NCBI RefSeq assembly: GCF_017991995.1
Contig: NZ_JAGOPN010000012.1
Location: 124,001-188,000 of the forward strand
DNA from: Pseudacidovorax sp.
Lineage (GTDB): Bacteria > Pseudomonadota > Gammaproteobacteria > Burkholderiales > Burkholderiaceae_C
DNA: 64,000 nucleotides
Direction: 5' to 3'
Positions 30,001-38,288 of this stretch are shown here, piece by piece; the first letter of the stretch is position 1, and each line of letters opens with the position of its first letter. A program made the translations under genes and the position numbers. The notes beneath the pieces are model-generated. The model did not search any database. It was not told where the DNA came from and saw only the letters and a program-made list of their open reading frames with translations.

Positions 30001-32916
30001 GGGGGCTGCGTCGTCGGCCATCGGCGGCTCGCCAGCCGCGGGCTCGGGCGGCACCATCGACAGCTCGAAATCCACACCGTAGTCCGAGGACAGCGGCACC
30101 GAGTCCTCGGCCGGCTCAGCCTGCGTGGTGCGCTCGAAGTCGGCGAGCGCGGCATCGGCCTCGGACTCGTCCTCCTCGCGGCGCATCGGGGCCGGCAGCG
30201 TAGGCGGCTCGTCGAAGGCGAACTCGGCCTCCATGCGGGTGTGGCCGAAGCTGGCAGGCGCCGGGATCGGCGGGCGCGGCGGCGGATCGGGCAGCAGGAA
30301 GTCGAGGTCGGCCGGCTGGGTCGGGCCGCCCAGATCCAGCTCGGGCAGCAGGTCGGGATCTTCCACGGGCGCCGGCAGCGGCTCCAGCGGGGCCGGCAAC
30401 GTGGTGGCCTCGAAGTCGGGCTCGAAGACCGGCAAGGGGGGCAGCGCCTCGGCCGCCGGGGGCGGCTCGGCCGGTGCAGGCGGCGCCCATACCGGCGCGG
30501 GCGCGGGCGTCGTCGCACGGACCGGCGGCACCGGGTCTGCGGACTCGGGCGCCGCAGCCAGCGCACGCATCGGCGCCAGCCAGGGCGCGCTGGCAGGCAG
30601 CGTGCGGCCCTCGGCGATGGCGTCGATCCATGCGGCAAAGCCGGGCAGCGCGACTTCGGTCGCCGACATCAGCGCCGGGTCGGCACGGCGCTGCTCGGCC
30701 AGCCAGGTGTTGAGCACCTGCTCGCAGGCCCAGGCGGCGTCGCCGAATTCGGTCAGCCCCACCATGCGGGCACTGCCCTTGAGCGTGTGGAAGGCCCGGC
30801 GCAGCACCGTGAGTTCGTCGCCGCTGCCCGGCGGCTCGGCCAGCGAGCGCAAGGCGGCGCGGGCGGACTGCAGCACCTCGCGGGCCTCGTCCAGGAAGAT
30901 GGCGCGCAGGTCGTCCTCGTCCAGCTCGGCCACGTCCATGCCCGGAGGCGATGCCGCCTCGGCGGGTGCCACGGATGGCGGCGACGCGGTCGGCCAGGTC
31001 TCGGCGGCGCGGCTGAATTCCTCGAGGGCCGGCGCCACGGGCGTGCCCACCTCGGCCAGGCGCTGGGCGATCTGCGCGTCCACGGCGCGGGCGCTGTCGA
31101 TCACCTCGGCCGGCAGCTCGTCGCGCGGCGGCACCACGGGCGCCGGCGCGCCCTGGCGGCCCATGAGGGGATCGAGCCGGCCGGCGGCCTCGTCGAACAC
31201 GAAGAGCCGCCGCGCCAGCGCCGGCTGGTAGGCCAGCATGTCGATCAGGAAGCCGAGTGCGCCCAGGTTGTGGCCCAGGCGCTCGACGCCCGGTGCACCG
31301 GGCGCGATGGCACCCTGGCCGGCGCCGTCGGCCAGCAGTTGCTCCACGTCCTCGCGCATGCGTTGCACGGCGCGCGCAGCCTGGTCCAGGCCCAGCACCG
31401 ACAGGACGCCGCGCATCTGCGTGAGCTGGGCCGGCACGGCGCGCAGCACGCTGCCGTCGCCTGGCCGGCGGAAGAACTGGTCGAGCGATTTCTCCAGCTC
31501 GCCCAGGTGGGCGCGCAGTTCGTCGACCACGGTGCCGAGGCTCTGGCGATCGCTCACGCGGTGGTAGAGCGCCTCCATCCAGGGCGCCAGTGGCTCGGAA
31601 GGCGCGCCGCGCCGCGCGCGCTCGATGCGGCCGGCCAGTTGCACGATGCGCTCGGCCAGTTCGCGGTTCTGCGGATCGAGGTCGTCGAAGGCGGCCTCCA
31701 TGTGCAGCAGCGCGGTGGCCACTTCGAGCGCCAGTTCGGTCGACGGCGGCACGCCGCGGTGGATGACCTCGCCCAGCACCTGGTCGAAGGCCTGCACCAG
31801 CGGCGCGGCGGCCGGGTACAGCGCCATCAGCGATTCGCCCAGCTGCGCGAAGCTGTCGGCAGCGGGGCGCAGGCGGTTGAGGTCGCCCTCGGAGATGGCG
31901 GACCAGCATTCCTTGGCGGCCTCGGCGCGACGGCGGGCCTGCGCCAGCACCGCCGGATCGAAGCGGCCGAAGCGGCGCTGCTCGTAATCCACCGGATCGC
32001 CGCGGCCCAGGCCCCAGGCGCGGCGCACGGTCGTCAGCAGCGGCAGGGGGGCCGGCGGGGGCACCGGCACGCGCGCCTGGGCGCAGAAGAAGAGCAGGTC
32101 CTGCCCCAGCCGGTCGGCCACGGGCGCCGTGCCGCGGGCCAGGGCGGCGTACTGCAGCATCACCCTCGAGGCGGTGCGGCGCACGTACGCATCGGCCACC
32201 AGCACGCTGGCTCCGAGGGCCTCGAAGAAGGCACCGGACAGCAGCCAGAAGCCGGCGGGCGGCGTGCCGGGCGGCTGCCCGGCCATCAGGCGCAGGCACA
32301 GCGCGGCCAGGCGGCGGGCCGACTCGGCATTGCCGCTCTTGACCACCTGGAGCAGGTCGCGGTCGAGCCCGGCGCGCACCGGTGCATCGAGCACCAGCGG
32401 CGGCACACCCTCGGGCCGGGGCAGTGCGGGCCAGGACCACGGCTCGGGCCACAGGTCGGCGGGGTGGATGCGGTCGGCACCCGCCAGCTCCAGCATGTCG
32501 CGGTAATGCGGGAACAGCCCCAGCACCGGCGCCGGACGGCCGGCCATGAGGCGGGCCAGGAAGTCGGCCAGCGCGAAGCCGGCCCGCTCGATGGCGGCCG
32601 TCGAGGCATCGGTCTGCAGCGCCGGCTCGCGCTGCAGCCGCTGCACGGCCCATTCCATGCCCGATGCCAGCCGCCCTGCCCCGCCCTGCCCCACCAGCTG
32701 CAGCGCGCCCGCCGCCTGATGCAGGTGATGGACCGCCGCCTGCAGATCGGCCTCGTCGCCCGCCTGCCCCGGCGCACGCCCCAGCTGATGCCGGTGCATC
32801 GCCTTGGCCGCGTTCTCCAGCGACTTGCGCACCTCGCCATGCACCCAGGCCAGGGGGCCGAGGTCGGTGGTGGCGCCGTCCATCGCCGATGTGCCGCTCG
32901 CGTGAGGTGCGTTCAT
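27028..32916 (-). CDS. chpA: Type IV pilus chemotaxis hybrid histidine kinase ChpA/PilL (CheA-like)
   Basis: A 1962-residue cytoplasmic signalling kinase. Phosphotransfer domains are visible at His710 (HTLKGSARM), His1049 (AHSLAGSSATVG, divergent) and His1205 (HTLKGSARL). They are linked by long Ala/Pro-rich spacers. Next come the CheA dimerisation segment, the ATPase domain with NALVHGIEPP near residue 1532, a CheW-like domain, and a C-terminal receiver with VMVVDDS and phospho-acceptor Asp1880 (LSDIEMPRMDG). The first 600 residues contain Hpt-like helices without an obvious phospho-His. ATG 32916 was chosen for its GGAG site. As the last gene of the pilGHIJ-chpA operon it should control twitching and pilus-linked responses through PilG and PilH. 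Confidence 0.93.
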   Translation of the reverse strand: MNAPHASGTSAMDGATTDLGPLAWVHGEVRKSLENAAKAMHRHQLGRAPGQAGDEADLQAAVHHLHQAAGALQLVGQGGAGRLASGMEWAVQRLQREPALQTDASTAAIERAGFALADFLARLMAGRPAPVLGLFPHYRDMLELAGADRIHPADLWPEPWSWPALPRPEGVPPLVLDAPVRAGLDRDLLQVVKSGNAESARRLAALCLRLMAGQPPGTPPAGFWLLSGAFFEALGASVLVADAYVRRTASRVMLQYAALARGTAPVADRLGQDLLFFCAQARVPVPPPAPLPLLTTVRRAWGLGRGDPVDYEQRRFGRFDPAVLAQARRRAEAAKECWSAISEGDLNRLRPAADSFAQLGESLMALYPAAAPLVQAFDQVLGEVIHRGVPPSTELALEVATALLHMEAAFDDLDPQNRELAERIVQLAGRIERARRGAPSEPLAPWMEALYHRVSDRQSLGTVVDELRAHLGELEKSLDQFFRRPGDGSVLRAVPAQLTQMRGVLSVLGLDQAARAVQRMREDVEQLLADGAGQGAIAPGAPGVERLGHNLGALGFLIDMLAYQPALARRLFVFDEAAGRLDPLMGRQGAPAPVVPPRDELPAEVIDSARAVDAQIAQRLAEVGTPVAPALEEFSRAAETWPTASPPSVAPAEAASPPGMDVAELDEDDLRAIFLDEAREVLQSARAALRSLAEPPGSGDELTVLRRAFHTLKGSARMVGLTEFGDAAWACEQVLNTWLAEQRRADPALMSATEVALPGFAAWIDAIAEGRTLPASAPWLAPMRALAAAPESADPVPPVRATTPAPAPVWAPPAPAEPPPAAEALPPLPVFEPDFEATTLPAPLEPLPAPVEDPDLLPELDLGGPTQPADLDFLLPDPPPRPPIPAPASFGHTRMEAEFAFDEPPTLPAPMRREEDESEADAALADFERTTQAEPAEDSVPLSSDYGVDFELSMVPPEPAAGEPPMADDAAPDPVQDDAAPATPPPQEAPAPVAGDDVRLVGGLRIPLALYNVYLSEADEWSRQLVERLAAWAPSPGTRLPDEAIAAAHSLAGSSATVGFALLSELARLVENALQHLQGEHRAGAAQAAVLVEAAQDIRRLLHQFAAGFVKAPNAGLPERLRALLELPAPTPASTLGPASAPGPDVALEPEDELGAVQDAVDHELFPIFEEEAAELLPALSRALRAWAAQPDDGDARAQVLRALHTLKGSARLAGAMRLGQRAHQMESALEPLGLGDTVREALEQALGRLDVLQADFDQLRAADSADEARRQQLAADSVAAEHSAPALRIQTGDASAPLASAAEAVAAGDMPDEVPRPAGLDAALAAAQPAAALAATPGAGAVVRIRAQLLDRLMAEAGEVTITRGRVEASVEQLRGALGELTGNLQRLRQQLRDLEVQAESQMQSRQMQSRDAQGFDPLEFDRFTRVQELTRMMAESVDDVAAVHRTLQRTVQVAEDGLQTQARQTRELQRSLLRTRMVAFDNLAERLYRVVRQASKETGKPVHLDLLGGEVEMDRGVLDRIAPAFEHLLRNALVHGIEPPAERERAGKPATGQLRVEMRQDGNDIAIRFADDGGGLRAERIRDRAEAQGLIEPGAALDERALAELVFRPGFTTATEVSELAGRGIGMDVVRAEVTALGGRIETRSTAGQGTEFRLVLPLTTAVTQVVMLRAGGLTFGVPASLVELVQRAGAAELAQAYAEAHSGYGGERLPFYWAGALLQASDASEQPPGRANTLVVVRSAAQRVLLHVDEVLGSQEVVVKNLGPQLARVPGLVGITVLASGAVVMIHNPVVLGTLHGGQARRRQRLAADLPAPDAAGQPGRTAAQVPLVMVVDDSITVRRVTQRLLQREGWRVALAADGLQALELLQGERPALVLSDIEMPRMDGFDLVRNIRADTQLADLPVVMITSRIAGKHREHAQALGVDHYLGKPYGEDELLALVRRYAAPVAPAEAALADAAG

Positions 32917-32986
32917 GCGTTCACTCCGGCAAGCCCAACCTGGCGCGCGGCGCCAGCGCCAGCAACCGCCACTGGCTTCCCGTTCG

Positions 32987-33186
32987 AATGGCCGCGGAGC
33001 AGGCCAAGCGGGAACATCCGCGGAACCGGCTTTGCCGGGCCGCTGGAGAGGTCTTGCAGACCGCGCTGCGCCAGTGGCGCAGCCCCTCGCCAGTCGGGCC
33101 TGGTCCACTGGACCAGGCCCGTACGGGCCCGGCCCCCTTGAGGGGGGAGGCGAAGCGCGAAGCGCGCAGCCTGGGGGTGTTCCATA
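32987..33186. repeat. Hairpin-rich repeat in the pilJ-chpA spacer (dispersed repeat, copy 3)
   Basis: The 270-base spacer contains the repeat leader GCGGAACCGGCTTTGCCGGG, shared with the element at 3482-3566, and a CCCCCTTGAGGGGG core. Between them is a run of hairpins: a 5-bp stem at 33048-33062, CTGCGCC/GGCGCAG at 33066-33082 and an 11-bp perfect stem at 33096-33120 with an ACT loop. An overlapping 14-bp palindrome lies at 33116-33129 and the core hairpin at 33133-33146. There is no T-run, so it is not a classical terminator. It may tune RNA stability or expression between pilJ and chpA. Confidence 0.7.
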
Positions 33187-35448
33187 TCACGCGATCTTGA
33201 AGCGCGCGACCGATTGGCGCAGCTCCTCGGCCATCTGCGAGAGCTCGCGCACCTGCCGTGCCGTGGCGCGGGTGCCTTCGCCGGTCTGCTCGGTCACGGC
33301 AAAGATGTGCTGGATGCTCGCGGCCACGACGTTGGCCGATTCGGCCTCGCGCGAGGCCGACTGCGAGATCTCCTCGATCAGCTCGGCCAGGCGGCGCGAC
33401 ACGCGGTCGATCTCGGACAGCGCCGTGCCCGCGTTGTCGGACAGCCGCGCGCCCTCGACCACGCCCTGCGTGGAGCGCTCCATGGCGCCCACGGCGTCCT
33501 GCGTGTCGGTCTGGATCGCCTTGACCAGCGCGGCGATCTGGCGCGTGGCGTCGCCCGAGCGTTCGGCCAGCCGCTGCACCTCCTCGGCCACCACCGAGAA
33601 GCCGCGCCCCGCCTCGCCGGCCGAGGCGGCCTGGATGGCGGCGTTCAGGGCCAGCACGTTGGTCTGCTCGGTGATGTCCGAGATCAGCTCGGTGATCTCG
33701 CCGATCTCCTGCGAGGACTCGCCCAGCCGCTTGATGCGCTTGGCCGTGTCCTGGATCTGGTCGCGGATCGCGTTCATGCCGCCGATGGTGTTCTGCACCG
33801 CCGACAGGCCCGATTCCGCCGCCTGCAGCGACTGGCGCGCCACCGCGGCCGACTCCTGCGCCTGCGCCGACACGCCGTTGATGCGCGCGGCCATGCTCAG
33901 CACCGACTGGCCGGTCTCGCGGATCTCGCGCAGCTGCTCGGTCGAGGCGGCCAGCAGCTCGGTCGAGGTCTGGTCGACTTGGCCCGTGGTGTGGGCCACG
34001 CGGGTGGCCGTGTTCTGCACGTTGCCCACCAGCAGCCGCAGCTCCTCGACGGTGTAGTTCACCGAGTCGGCGATGGCGCCGGTGATGTCCTCGGTCACGG
34101 TGGCCTGCTGCGTGAGGTCGCCCTCGGCCACGGTCTGCAGCTCGTTCATCAGCCGCAGGATGGCGCTCTGGTTGGCGCTGTTGACGCGGTTGGATTCGCG
34201 GGCCTGCTCCTCGGCCTGCTGGCGATCGCGCTCGGCGGCGGCCGCGCGCTGGCGACCTTCGCGCACCTGCAGCCAGCCGATGGCGGCGGCCAGGCCCAGC
34301 GCCGCCAGCGACAGCAGGACCAGCAGCGCCAGTTCCTCGAAGCCCAGGCCGGTGCGCGACTGCAGGCGCGTCTGCAGCTCGCCCAGGGCGCGGCGCAGGG
34401 GCTCGCTGTCGGCCAGCACGGCCGCCTGCGCCTCGCGCGCGGCCACCACGCCCTGCAGGTTCTCCAGCACGGCGCGGGCCTGGGCCTGGTTCTGCTGATG
34501 GCTGGCCAGGAGGGCGTTGAGCGACTCGCGCGCCGCGGGGTCGCGCAACGGCGACAGGCCCAGCGAGGCGCTGCCGTCCTGCAGGCCACGCACCAGCTCC
34601 TCGAAGCGGGTCATGTCCTTGCCGAGCAGGAACACCGCGTCGGGGCTCACGCCCTCGACGGTCAGGAATTCGCTGGCCGACTTGCCGATGCGCTGGGTGA
34701 GCATCGCCAACTGGCTCGCCGCCTGCGCCTCGGCCGGCGAGGCGCCGCGCAGGGCGGCGGTGGCCACGGTCTGTGCGGCGTCCAGCTGGTCGGCCGACTG
34801 GCGGGCGATGCCGCGCAGGCCCGCGCCCACCTCGATCAGCACCTTCTGCTGGCCCAGCACCACCTTGGCACCGGCTTCGGCCCGCGCCGCCAGCGGCTGG
34901 ATGCGGGCCAGGATCTCGGCATCGGCGGCGCCCAACGGCGACAGGCCCAGTTCGTCGTCGCCACGCGCCAGGCCGGCGACCCGCCGCGTGAGGTCGTCCG
35001 TGCTGTCGCGCAGCTCGGCGAAGGCGGGCACCGTGCCGACGAGGGCCTGCGACACCGACTTGGCCAGCCGCTGCGACTGCATCAGCGCCTGGCCGGCCGA
35101 AGCCAGCTGCTGCGAGACACGGTCCGCGCGCACGGCCGTCCAGCCGGCGGCCGCCAGCAGCATCAGCACGAGCAGGGCCAGCAGGGCGATGAGCCAGCGC
35201 TGGCGCACGGCGGGCATGCGGCCGGCCGCGGCCGGTGCAGCGGCAGGGCGGAGCGCATCGGCCTTCGCCGCGGCGGCCGGCGGCCGTGGCTCCAGTCCCG
35301 CGGGCCGCGTCTCGGTGCGGCGTGCGGCGGCAGCCGGCGCCGGCCCGGGCGAATCGGCGCCGATCACGGTGGCCGGCTGGTCCAGGTCCGCGACGCCGGG
35401 GTCGCGGCCTGGCAGGTACTTCTTGAGCGTATCGACGATCGGGGTCAC
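33187..35448 (-). CDS. pilJ: Type IV pilus methyl-accepting chemotaxis protein PilJ
   Basis: A 753-residue inner-membrane chemoreceptor. After an 80-residue Ala/Pro-rich N-terminal extension come TM1 (about 86-104), a periplasmic PilJ-type domain with repeated 'LAxxxQxLxQRI/LxKS' patterns, TM2 (about 372-392), a HAMP-like region and the signalling domain. The last has the conserved tip [20 protein letters not shown] (about 590-609). The start is GTG 35448 with AAGGAC upstream. Longer frames into pilI lack family similarity. It senses pilus-related signals and feeds ChpA through the CheW-like PilI encoded 37 bases upstream. The cytoplasmic N-terminal extension is longer than I expect for the family. 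Confidence 0.92.
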   Translation of the reverse strand: MTPIVDTLKKYLPGRDPGVADLDQPATVIGADSPGPAPAAAARRTETRPAGLEPRPPAAAAKADALRPAAAPAAAGRMPAVRQRWLIALLALLVLMLLAAAGWTAVRADRVSQQLASAGQALMQSQRLAKSVSQALVGTVPAFAELRDSTDDLTRRVAGLARGDDELGLSPLGAADAEILARIQPLAARAEAGAKVVLGQQKVLIEVGAGLRGIARQSADQLDAAQTVATAALRGASPAEAQAASQLAMLTQRIGKSASEFLTVEGVSPDAVFLLGKDMTRFEELVRGLQDGSASLGLSPLRDPAARESLNALLASHQQNQAQARAVLENLQGVVAAREAQAAVLADSEPLRRALGELQTRLQSRTGLGFEELALLVLLSLAALGLAAAIGWLQVREGRQRAAAAERDRQQAEEQARESNRVNSANQSAILRLMNELQTVAEGDLTQQATVTEDITGAIADSVNYTVEELRLLVGNVQNTATRVAHTTGQVDQTSTELLAASTEQLREIRETGQSVLSMAARINGVSAQAQESAAVARQSLQAAESGLSAVQNTIGGMNAIRDQIQDTAKRIKRLGESSQEIGEITELISDITEQTNVLALNAAIQAASAGEAGRGFSVVAEEVQRLAERSGDATRQIAALVKAIQTDTQDAVGAMERSTQGVVEGARLSDNAGTALSEIDRVSRRLAELIEEISQSASREAESANVVAASIQHIFAVTEQTGEGTRATARQVRELSQMAEELRQSVARFKIA

Positions 35449-35485
35449 GGTCGGTCCTTCGGAACGGAGACGGCGGCGCGGATCG

Positions 35486-36019
35486 TCACGCCGCGATGTG
35501 CAGGAAGGCGGGATCGGCCGCCAACGCCTGCAGGTCGAGCACCTGCCAGGCCCGGCCCTCGCCGTCGGCCAGGCAGGCGCCCAGCCAGGGCGGGCGCACC
35601 GCCTCGGCATGCAGCACGCCGGTGAAGGCGCTGCCGCTGCGCAGGCCGGCCAGCGCATCGACCCGCAGCGCGGCGTTGACGCCCAGTGCTTCGCCCAGCG
35701 CCACCAGGTGCGACCCCTCCTCGCCCGGCTGGCCCGCCTCGGCGGGCAGGGGCGAGTCGGCCAGCCAGTGGGCCAGCCGGATCACGCCGCACAGCCGTCC
35801 GCGCAGGTTGGCCACGCCGAGGAACCAGGGCTTGACGTAGGGAACGGGCTGCGGCGCCGCGGCCGGAAATATCTCGCCGGCCTGCGGCAGCGGCAGCAGG
35901 CAGGCACGGCCACCGGCCTGGACCGCCAGCCACTGTGCCGCCATCGGACGCGCCTGGGCGGCCTGCAGCCGCTCGGCCAGGCGGGCCTGGAAGGCGCGCA
36001 GGGACTCACGCTGCGCCAT
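35486..36019 (-). CDS. pilI: CheW-like adaptor protein PilI
   Basis: A 177-residue cytoplasmic CheW-domain protein that would link the PilJ receptor to the ChpA kinase. Supporting motifs are '[12 protein letters not shown]', '[19 protein letters not shown]' and the C-terminal '[16 protein letters not shown]'. ATG 36019 (MAQRESL) was chosen because the family N-terminus starts there and longer frames run antisense-like into pilH. It is third in the pilG-pilH-pilI-pilJ-chpA operon. Confidence 0.92.
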   Translation of the reverse strand: MAQRESLRAFQARLAERLQAAQARPMAAQWLAVQAGGRACLLPLPQAGEIFPAAAPQPVPYVKPWFLGVANLRGRLCGVIRLAHWLADSPLPAEAGQPGEEGSHLVALGEALGVNAALRVDALAGLRSGSAFTGVLHAEAVRPPWLGACLADGEGRAWQVLDLQALAADPAFLHIAA

Positions 36020-36116
36020 GGGCCACCCGGACGCGGATGCGTGCGCGCCACCGCTGCCCGCCCGGGGCGGCAGCACGGTCGGCAGCGGAGGGGCCAGCGG
36101 GACGCATGGGGCCGCC

Positions 36117-36482
36117 TCAGTCCAGCGCGCGGATCTTGGCGAGCAACTCGTCGGCCTGCACGGGTTTGACGATGTAGTCGCGCGCCCCCTGGCGCAGGCC
36201 CCACACACGGTCGGTCTCCTGGCCCTTGCTGCTGCACATGATCACCGGCACCTGGGCGAAGCGCGGATCGCGCATCAGGCTGCGGGTGAACTGGAAACCG
36301 TTCTGCCCCGGCATGACGATGTCCATCAGGATCAGGTCGGGCAGGCCGATCTCCAGGTGCCGCATCGCGGCCTCGGCGTTCTCGGCGGTGCGCACGGCAA
36401 AGCCGTTGCGCTGCAGCAGGTCCGACAGGAATACCAGCTCGGTGCGGGAGTCGTCGACGACGAGCACGCTGCGGATGGTCAT
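36117..36482 (-). CDS. pilH: Twitching-motility response regulator PilH (single receiver domain)
   Basis: A 121-residue CheY-like protein with no output domain. The acidic pair is in VLVVDDSRTEL, the phospho-acceptor Asp is in LILMDIVMPG (about residue 54), and the conserved Lys is in YIVKPVQ. In Pseudomonas PilH acts with PilG on the pilus retraction and extension motors and on cAMP output. It lies 43 bases downstream of pilG in the operon. Confidence 0.92.
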   Translation of the reverse strand: MTIRSVLVVDDSRTELVFLSDLLQRNGFAVRTAENAEAAMRHLEIGLPDLILMDIVMPGQNGFQFTRSLMRDPRFAQVPVIMCSSKGQETDRVWGLRQGARDYIVKPVQADELLAKIRALD

Positions 36483-36525
36483 GGGCGGTGTTCTCTCGTG
36501 CCTGCGCGCAGGGCGGCGCAGGCCA

Positions 36526-36936
36526 TCATGTCGCGGATGGCGCCGGGGCGGTGCCGTCGCCGCCGAACTGCCGCACGGCCTGCAGCAGCTGGTCCTTGGT
36601 GAAGGGTTTGGTCAGGTAGTCCTGCGAGCCCACCATGCGCCCGCGGGCCTTGTCGAAGACGCCGTCGCGCGAGGAAAGCATGACCACCGGCACATGGCTG
36701 AACTGGGCATTGCGCTTGATGATGGCGCAGGTCTGGTAGCCGTCCAGCCGGGGCATCAGGATGTCGCAGAAAATCAGCTGCGGCTGGTGGTCGTTCACCT
36801 TCGAAAGCGCGTCGTAGCCGTCCTCGGCCAGCAGCACCTCGTGGCCGCCCTGCTTGAGGAAGATCTCGGCACTGCGCCGGATCGTGTTGCTGTCGTCGAT
36901 CACCAGCACCTTGAAACCCGATCCGTTCGCACTCAT
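36526..36936 (-). CDS. pilG: Twitching-motility response regulator PilG (single receiver domain)
   Basis: A 136-residue CheY-like protein. Visible features are VLVIDDSNTIRRSAEIFLKQ, the phospho-acceptor Asp in LIFCDILMPRLDG (about residue 59) and the conserved Lys in YLTKPFTKDQLL. The N-terminus 'SNTIRRSAE' is characteristic of PilG. ATG 36936 was chosen because AGAGGA lies about 7 bases upstream. ATG 36942 is an alternative. It is the first gene of the chemosensory operon and lies 73 bases after the rubredoxin stop, so the operon may be read together with rubredoxin. Confidence 0.92.
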   Translation of the reverse strand: MSANGSGFKVLVIDDSNTIRRSAEIFLKQGGHEVLLAEDGYDALSKVNDHQPQLIFCDILMPRLDGYQTCAIIKRNAQFSHVPVVMLSSRDGVFDKARGRMVGSQDYLTKPFTKDQLLQAVRQFGGDGTAPAPSAT

Positions 36937-37009
36937 CGCCATCCTCTTGTCTTGGCCGCCGGCCGCACTGCGCGGCCGCGGCAACCGGGCGGTGCCGTCG
37001 CCGCGAGGC

Positions 37010-37180
37010 TCAGATCTCGACCATTTCGAAATCTTCCTTGCGCGCGCCGCACTCCGGGCAGGTCCAGTTCATCGGAACATCGGCCCAGGCCGTGCCCGGG
37101 GCAATACCATCGTCGGGCCAACCTGCCGCTTCGTCGTAGATCCACCCGCAAATCAGGCACATCCAGGTTTTCGTATTCAT
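37010..37180 (-). CDS. Rubredoxin
   Basis: A 56-residue electron carrier binding one iron through four cysteines. The two pairs CLIC (residues 8-11) and CPEC (41-44) are spaced as in all rubredoxins, with the usual GWIYDE and PDDGI segments. It is cytoplasmic. Partners could be an alkane hydroxylase or an oxidative-stress reductase, but none is encoded nearby. It is divergent from the ThiD-like gene with 83 bases between. On its strand a near-consensus -10 (TACAAT, 37214-37219) lies 33 bases before the ATG. Confidence 0.95.
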   Translation of the reverse strand: MNTKTWMCLICGWIYDEAAGWPDDGIAPGTAWADVPMNWTCPECGARKEDFEMVEI

Positions 37181-37263
37181 CGCAGCTTACGGGCCTCGTT
37201 CAAATAATGCAACAATTGTATCTAGACGTCACCCCTTTTGACGTTGTCAAAAGGACCCGTGAC
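37181..37263. promoter_or_regulatory. Divergent promoter region with a perfect inverted repeat over the thiD ribosome site
   Basis: CCTTTTGAC-GTT-GTCAAAAGG (37234-37254) is a perfect 9-bp inverted repeat with a 3-base loop. Its right arm contains the AAGG of the probable Shine-Dalgarno sequence for ATG 37264. It could fold in mRNA and block translation or act as a DNA operator. The minus strand carries TACAAT at 37214-37219 as the likely rubredoxin -10 box. Confidence 0.6.
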
Positions 37264-38274
37264 ATGCTTCCGCGCAGCGCCCGCCCATTCATGCAGAGAC
37301 CCGGCATCCGGGCCCTCGAGGCAGCGCAACCGGGCGATGTTAACGAAGGTGACGCAGCGGGAGATGACCCTGCGCAGTCCCCGCTTCTTCCCGCCGAAGA
37401 GCTGCGCCAGCCCTGCGTGCTGGTCTTCAACGCCGGCGACGCCAGCGGCGCCACGGGCCTGAGCGCGGACGCGCTGTCGGTGGCTTCGGTAGGCGCCCAC
37501 ATGCTGGGGGTGACCACCGGCGTCTATGTGCGCGACACCGCCGAGGTCTTCGACCATGTGGCGCTGGACGAGGAGCACGTGGCCGAGCAGGCCCGCGCCA
37601 TCCTGGAGGACGTGCCCGTGCAGGCCATCAAGGTGGGTTTTGCCGGCAGTCCCGACAACCTGAGCCTGGTGGCCGAGATCGCCTCCGACTATCCCGAAGT
37701 GCCCGTGGTGGCCTACATGCCCAACCTGTCGTGGTGGGAGGACGAGCCGATCGACAGCTACCTGGACGCCTTCCGCGACCTCGTGCTGCCGCAGACGGCC
37801 GTGCTGGTGGGCAACCAGGGCACGCTGCGCCGCTGGCTGCTGCCCGACTGGGACGGCGACCGCCCGCCCACGCCGCGCGACATCGCCCGCGCGGCCGGCG
37901 AACTGGGCGTGTCGTACACGCTGGTGACCGGCATCCTGCGGCCCGACGGCTGGATGGAGAACGTCCTGGCGTCGCCCCAGTCCACGGTGCTGAGCGAGAA
38001 ATACGAACGGCTCGATGCCGTCTTCGCCGGTGCCGGCGAGACGCTGTCGGCCGCGCTGGCCGCCCTGCTGGCCACCGGCGCCGACCTGAGCTCGGCCACC
38101 GCGGAGGCCTTGGCCTACATGGACCGCAGCCTGGACGCGGGCTTCCGCCCCGGCATGGGCCAGGTGCTGCCCGACCGCCTGTTCTGGGCCCAGCCCGACG
38201 ACGACGACGAAGAGGAGGACGACGGCCTGGACCGGGCCGACTTCGCCCTGCCTCCCCATGACACGCGGCATTGA
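37264..38274 (+). CDS. ThiD-like hydroxymethylpyrimidine/phosphomethylpyrimidine kinase (divergent)
   Basis: A 336-residue ribokinase-fold protein. Segments matching ThiD are the N-terminal '[20 protein letters not shown]' (compare the AGSDSSGGAG motif), 'IKVGFAGS' in the middle and '[17 protein letters not shown]' (residues 257-273), equivalent to the GTGCTLS anion hole. The usual cysteine of that motif is Glu259 here, and the substrate-binding part is quite divergent. There is an acidic C-terminal tail (DDDDEEEDD). It may phosphorylate HMP-P in thiamine synthesis, but another substrate is possible. No THI-box is visible upstream. ATG 37264 has AAGGA 8 bases before it. hemL follows after 14 bases. 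Confidence 0.7.
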   Translation: MLPRSARPFMQRPGIRALEAAQPGDVNEGDAAGDDPAQSPLLPAEELRQPCVLVFNAGDASGATGLSADALSVASVGAHMLGVTTGVYVRDTAEVFDHVALDEEHVAEQARAILEDVPVQAIKVGFAGSPDNLSLVAEIASDYPEVPVVAYMPNLSWWEDEPIDSYLDAFRDLVLPQTAVLVGNQGTLRRWLLPDWDGDRPPTPRDIARAAGELGVSYTLVTGILRPDGWMENVLASPQSTVLSEKYERLDAVFAGAGETLSAALAALLATGADLSSATAEALAYMDRSLDAGFRPGMGQVLPDRLFWAQPDDDDEEEDDGLDRADFALPPHDTRH

Positions 38275-38288
38275 ATGCCACCCCTCCC

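Noticed and set aside
26812-33141. Open frame of over 2000 codons on the plus strand opposite chpA
   Set aside because: Its translation is rich in Arg, His, Gly, Gln and Ala without domain motifs, as expected for the antisense of a high-GC gene. The minus strand has clear CheA-type motifs throughout.
37181-37263. TPP riboswitch before the ThiD-like gene
   Set aside because: The 83-base gap is too short and shows no THI-box consensus; only a simple inverted repeat is present.
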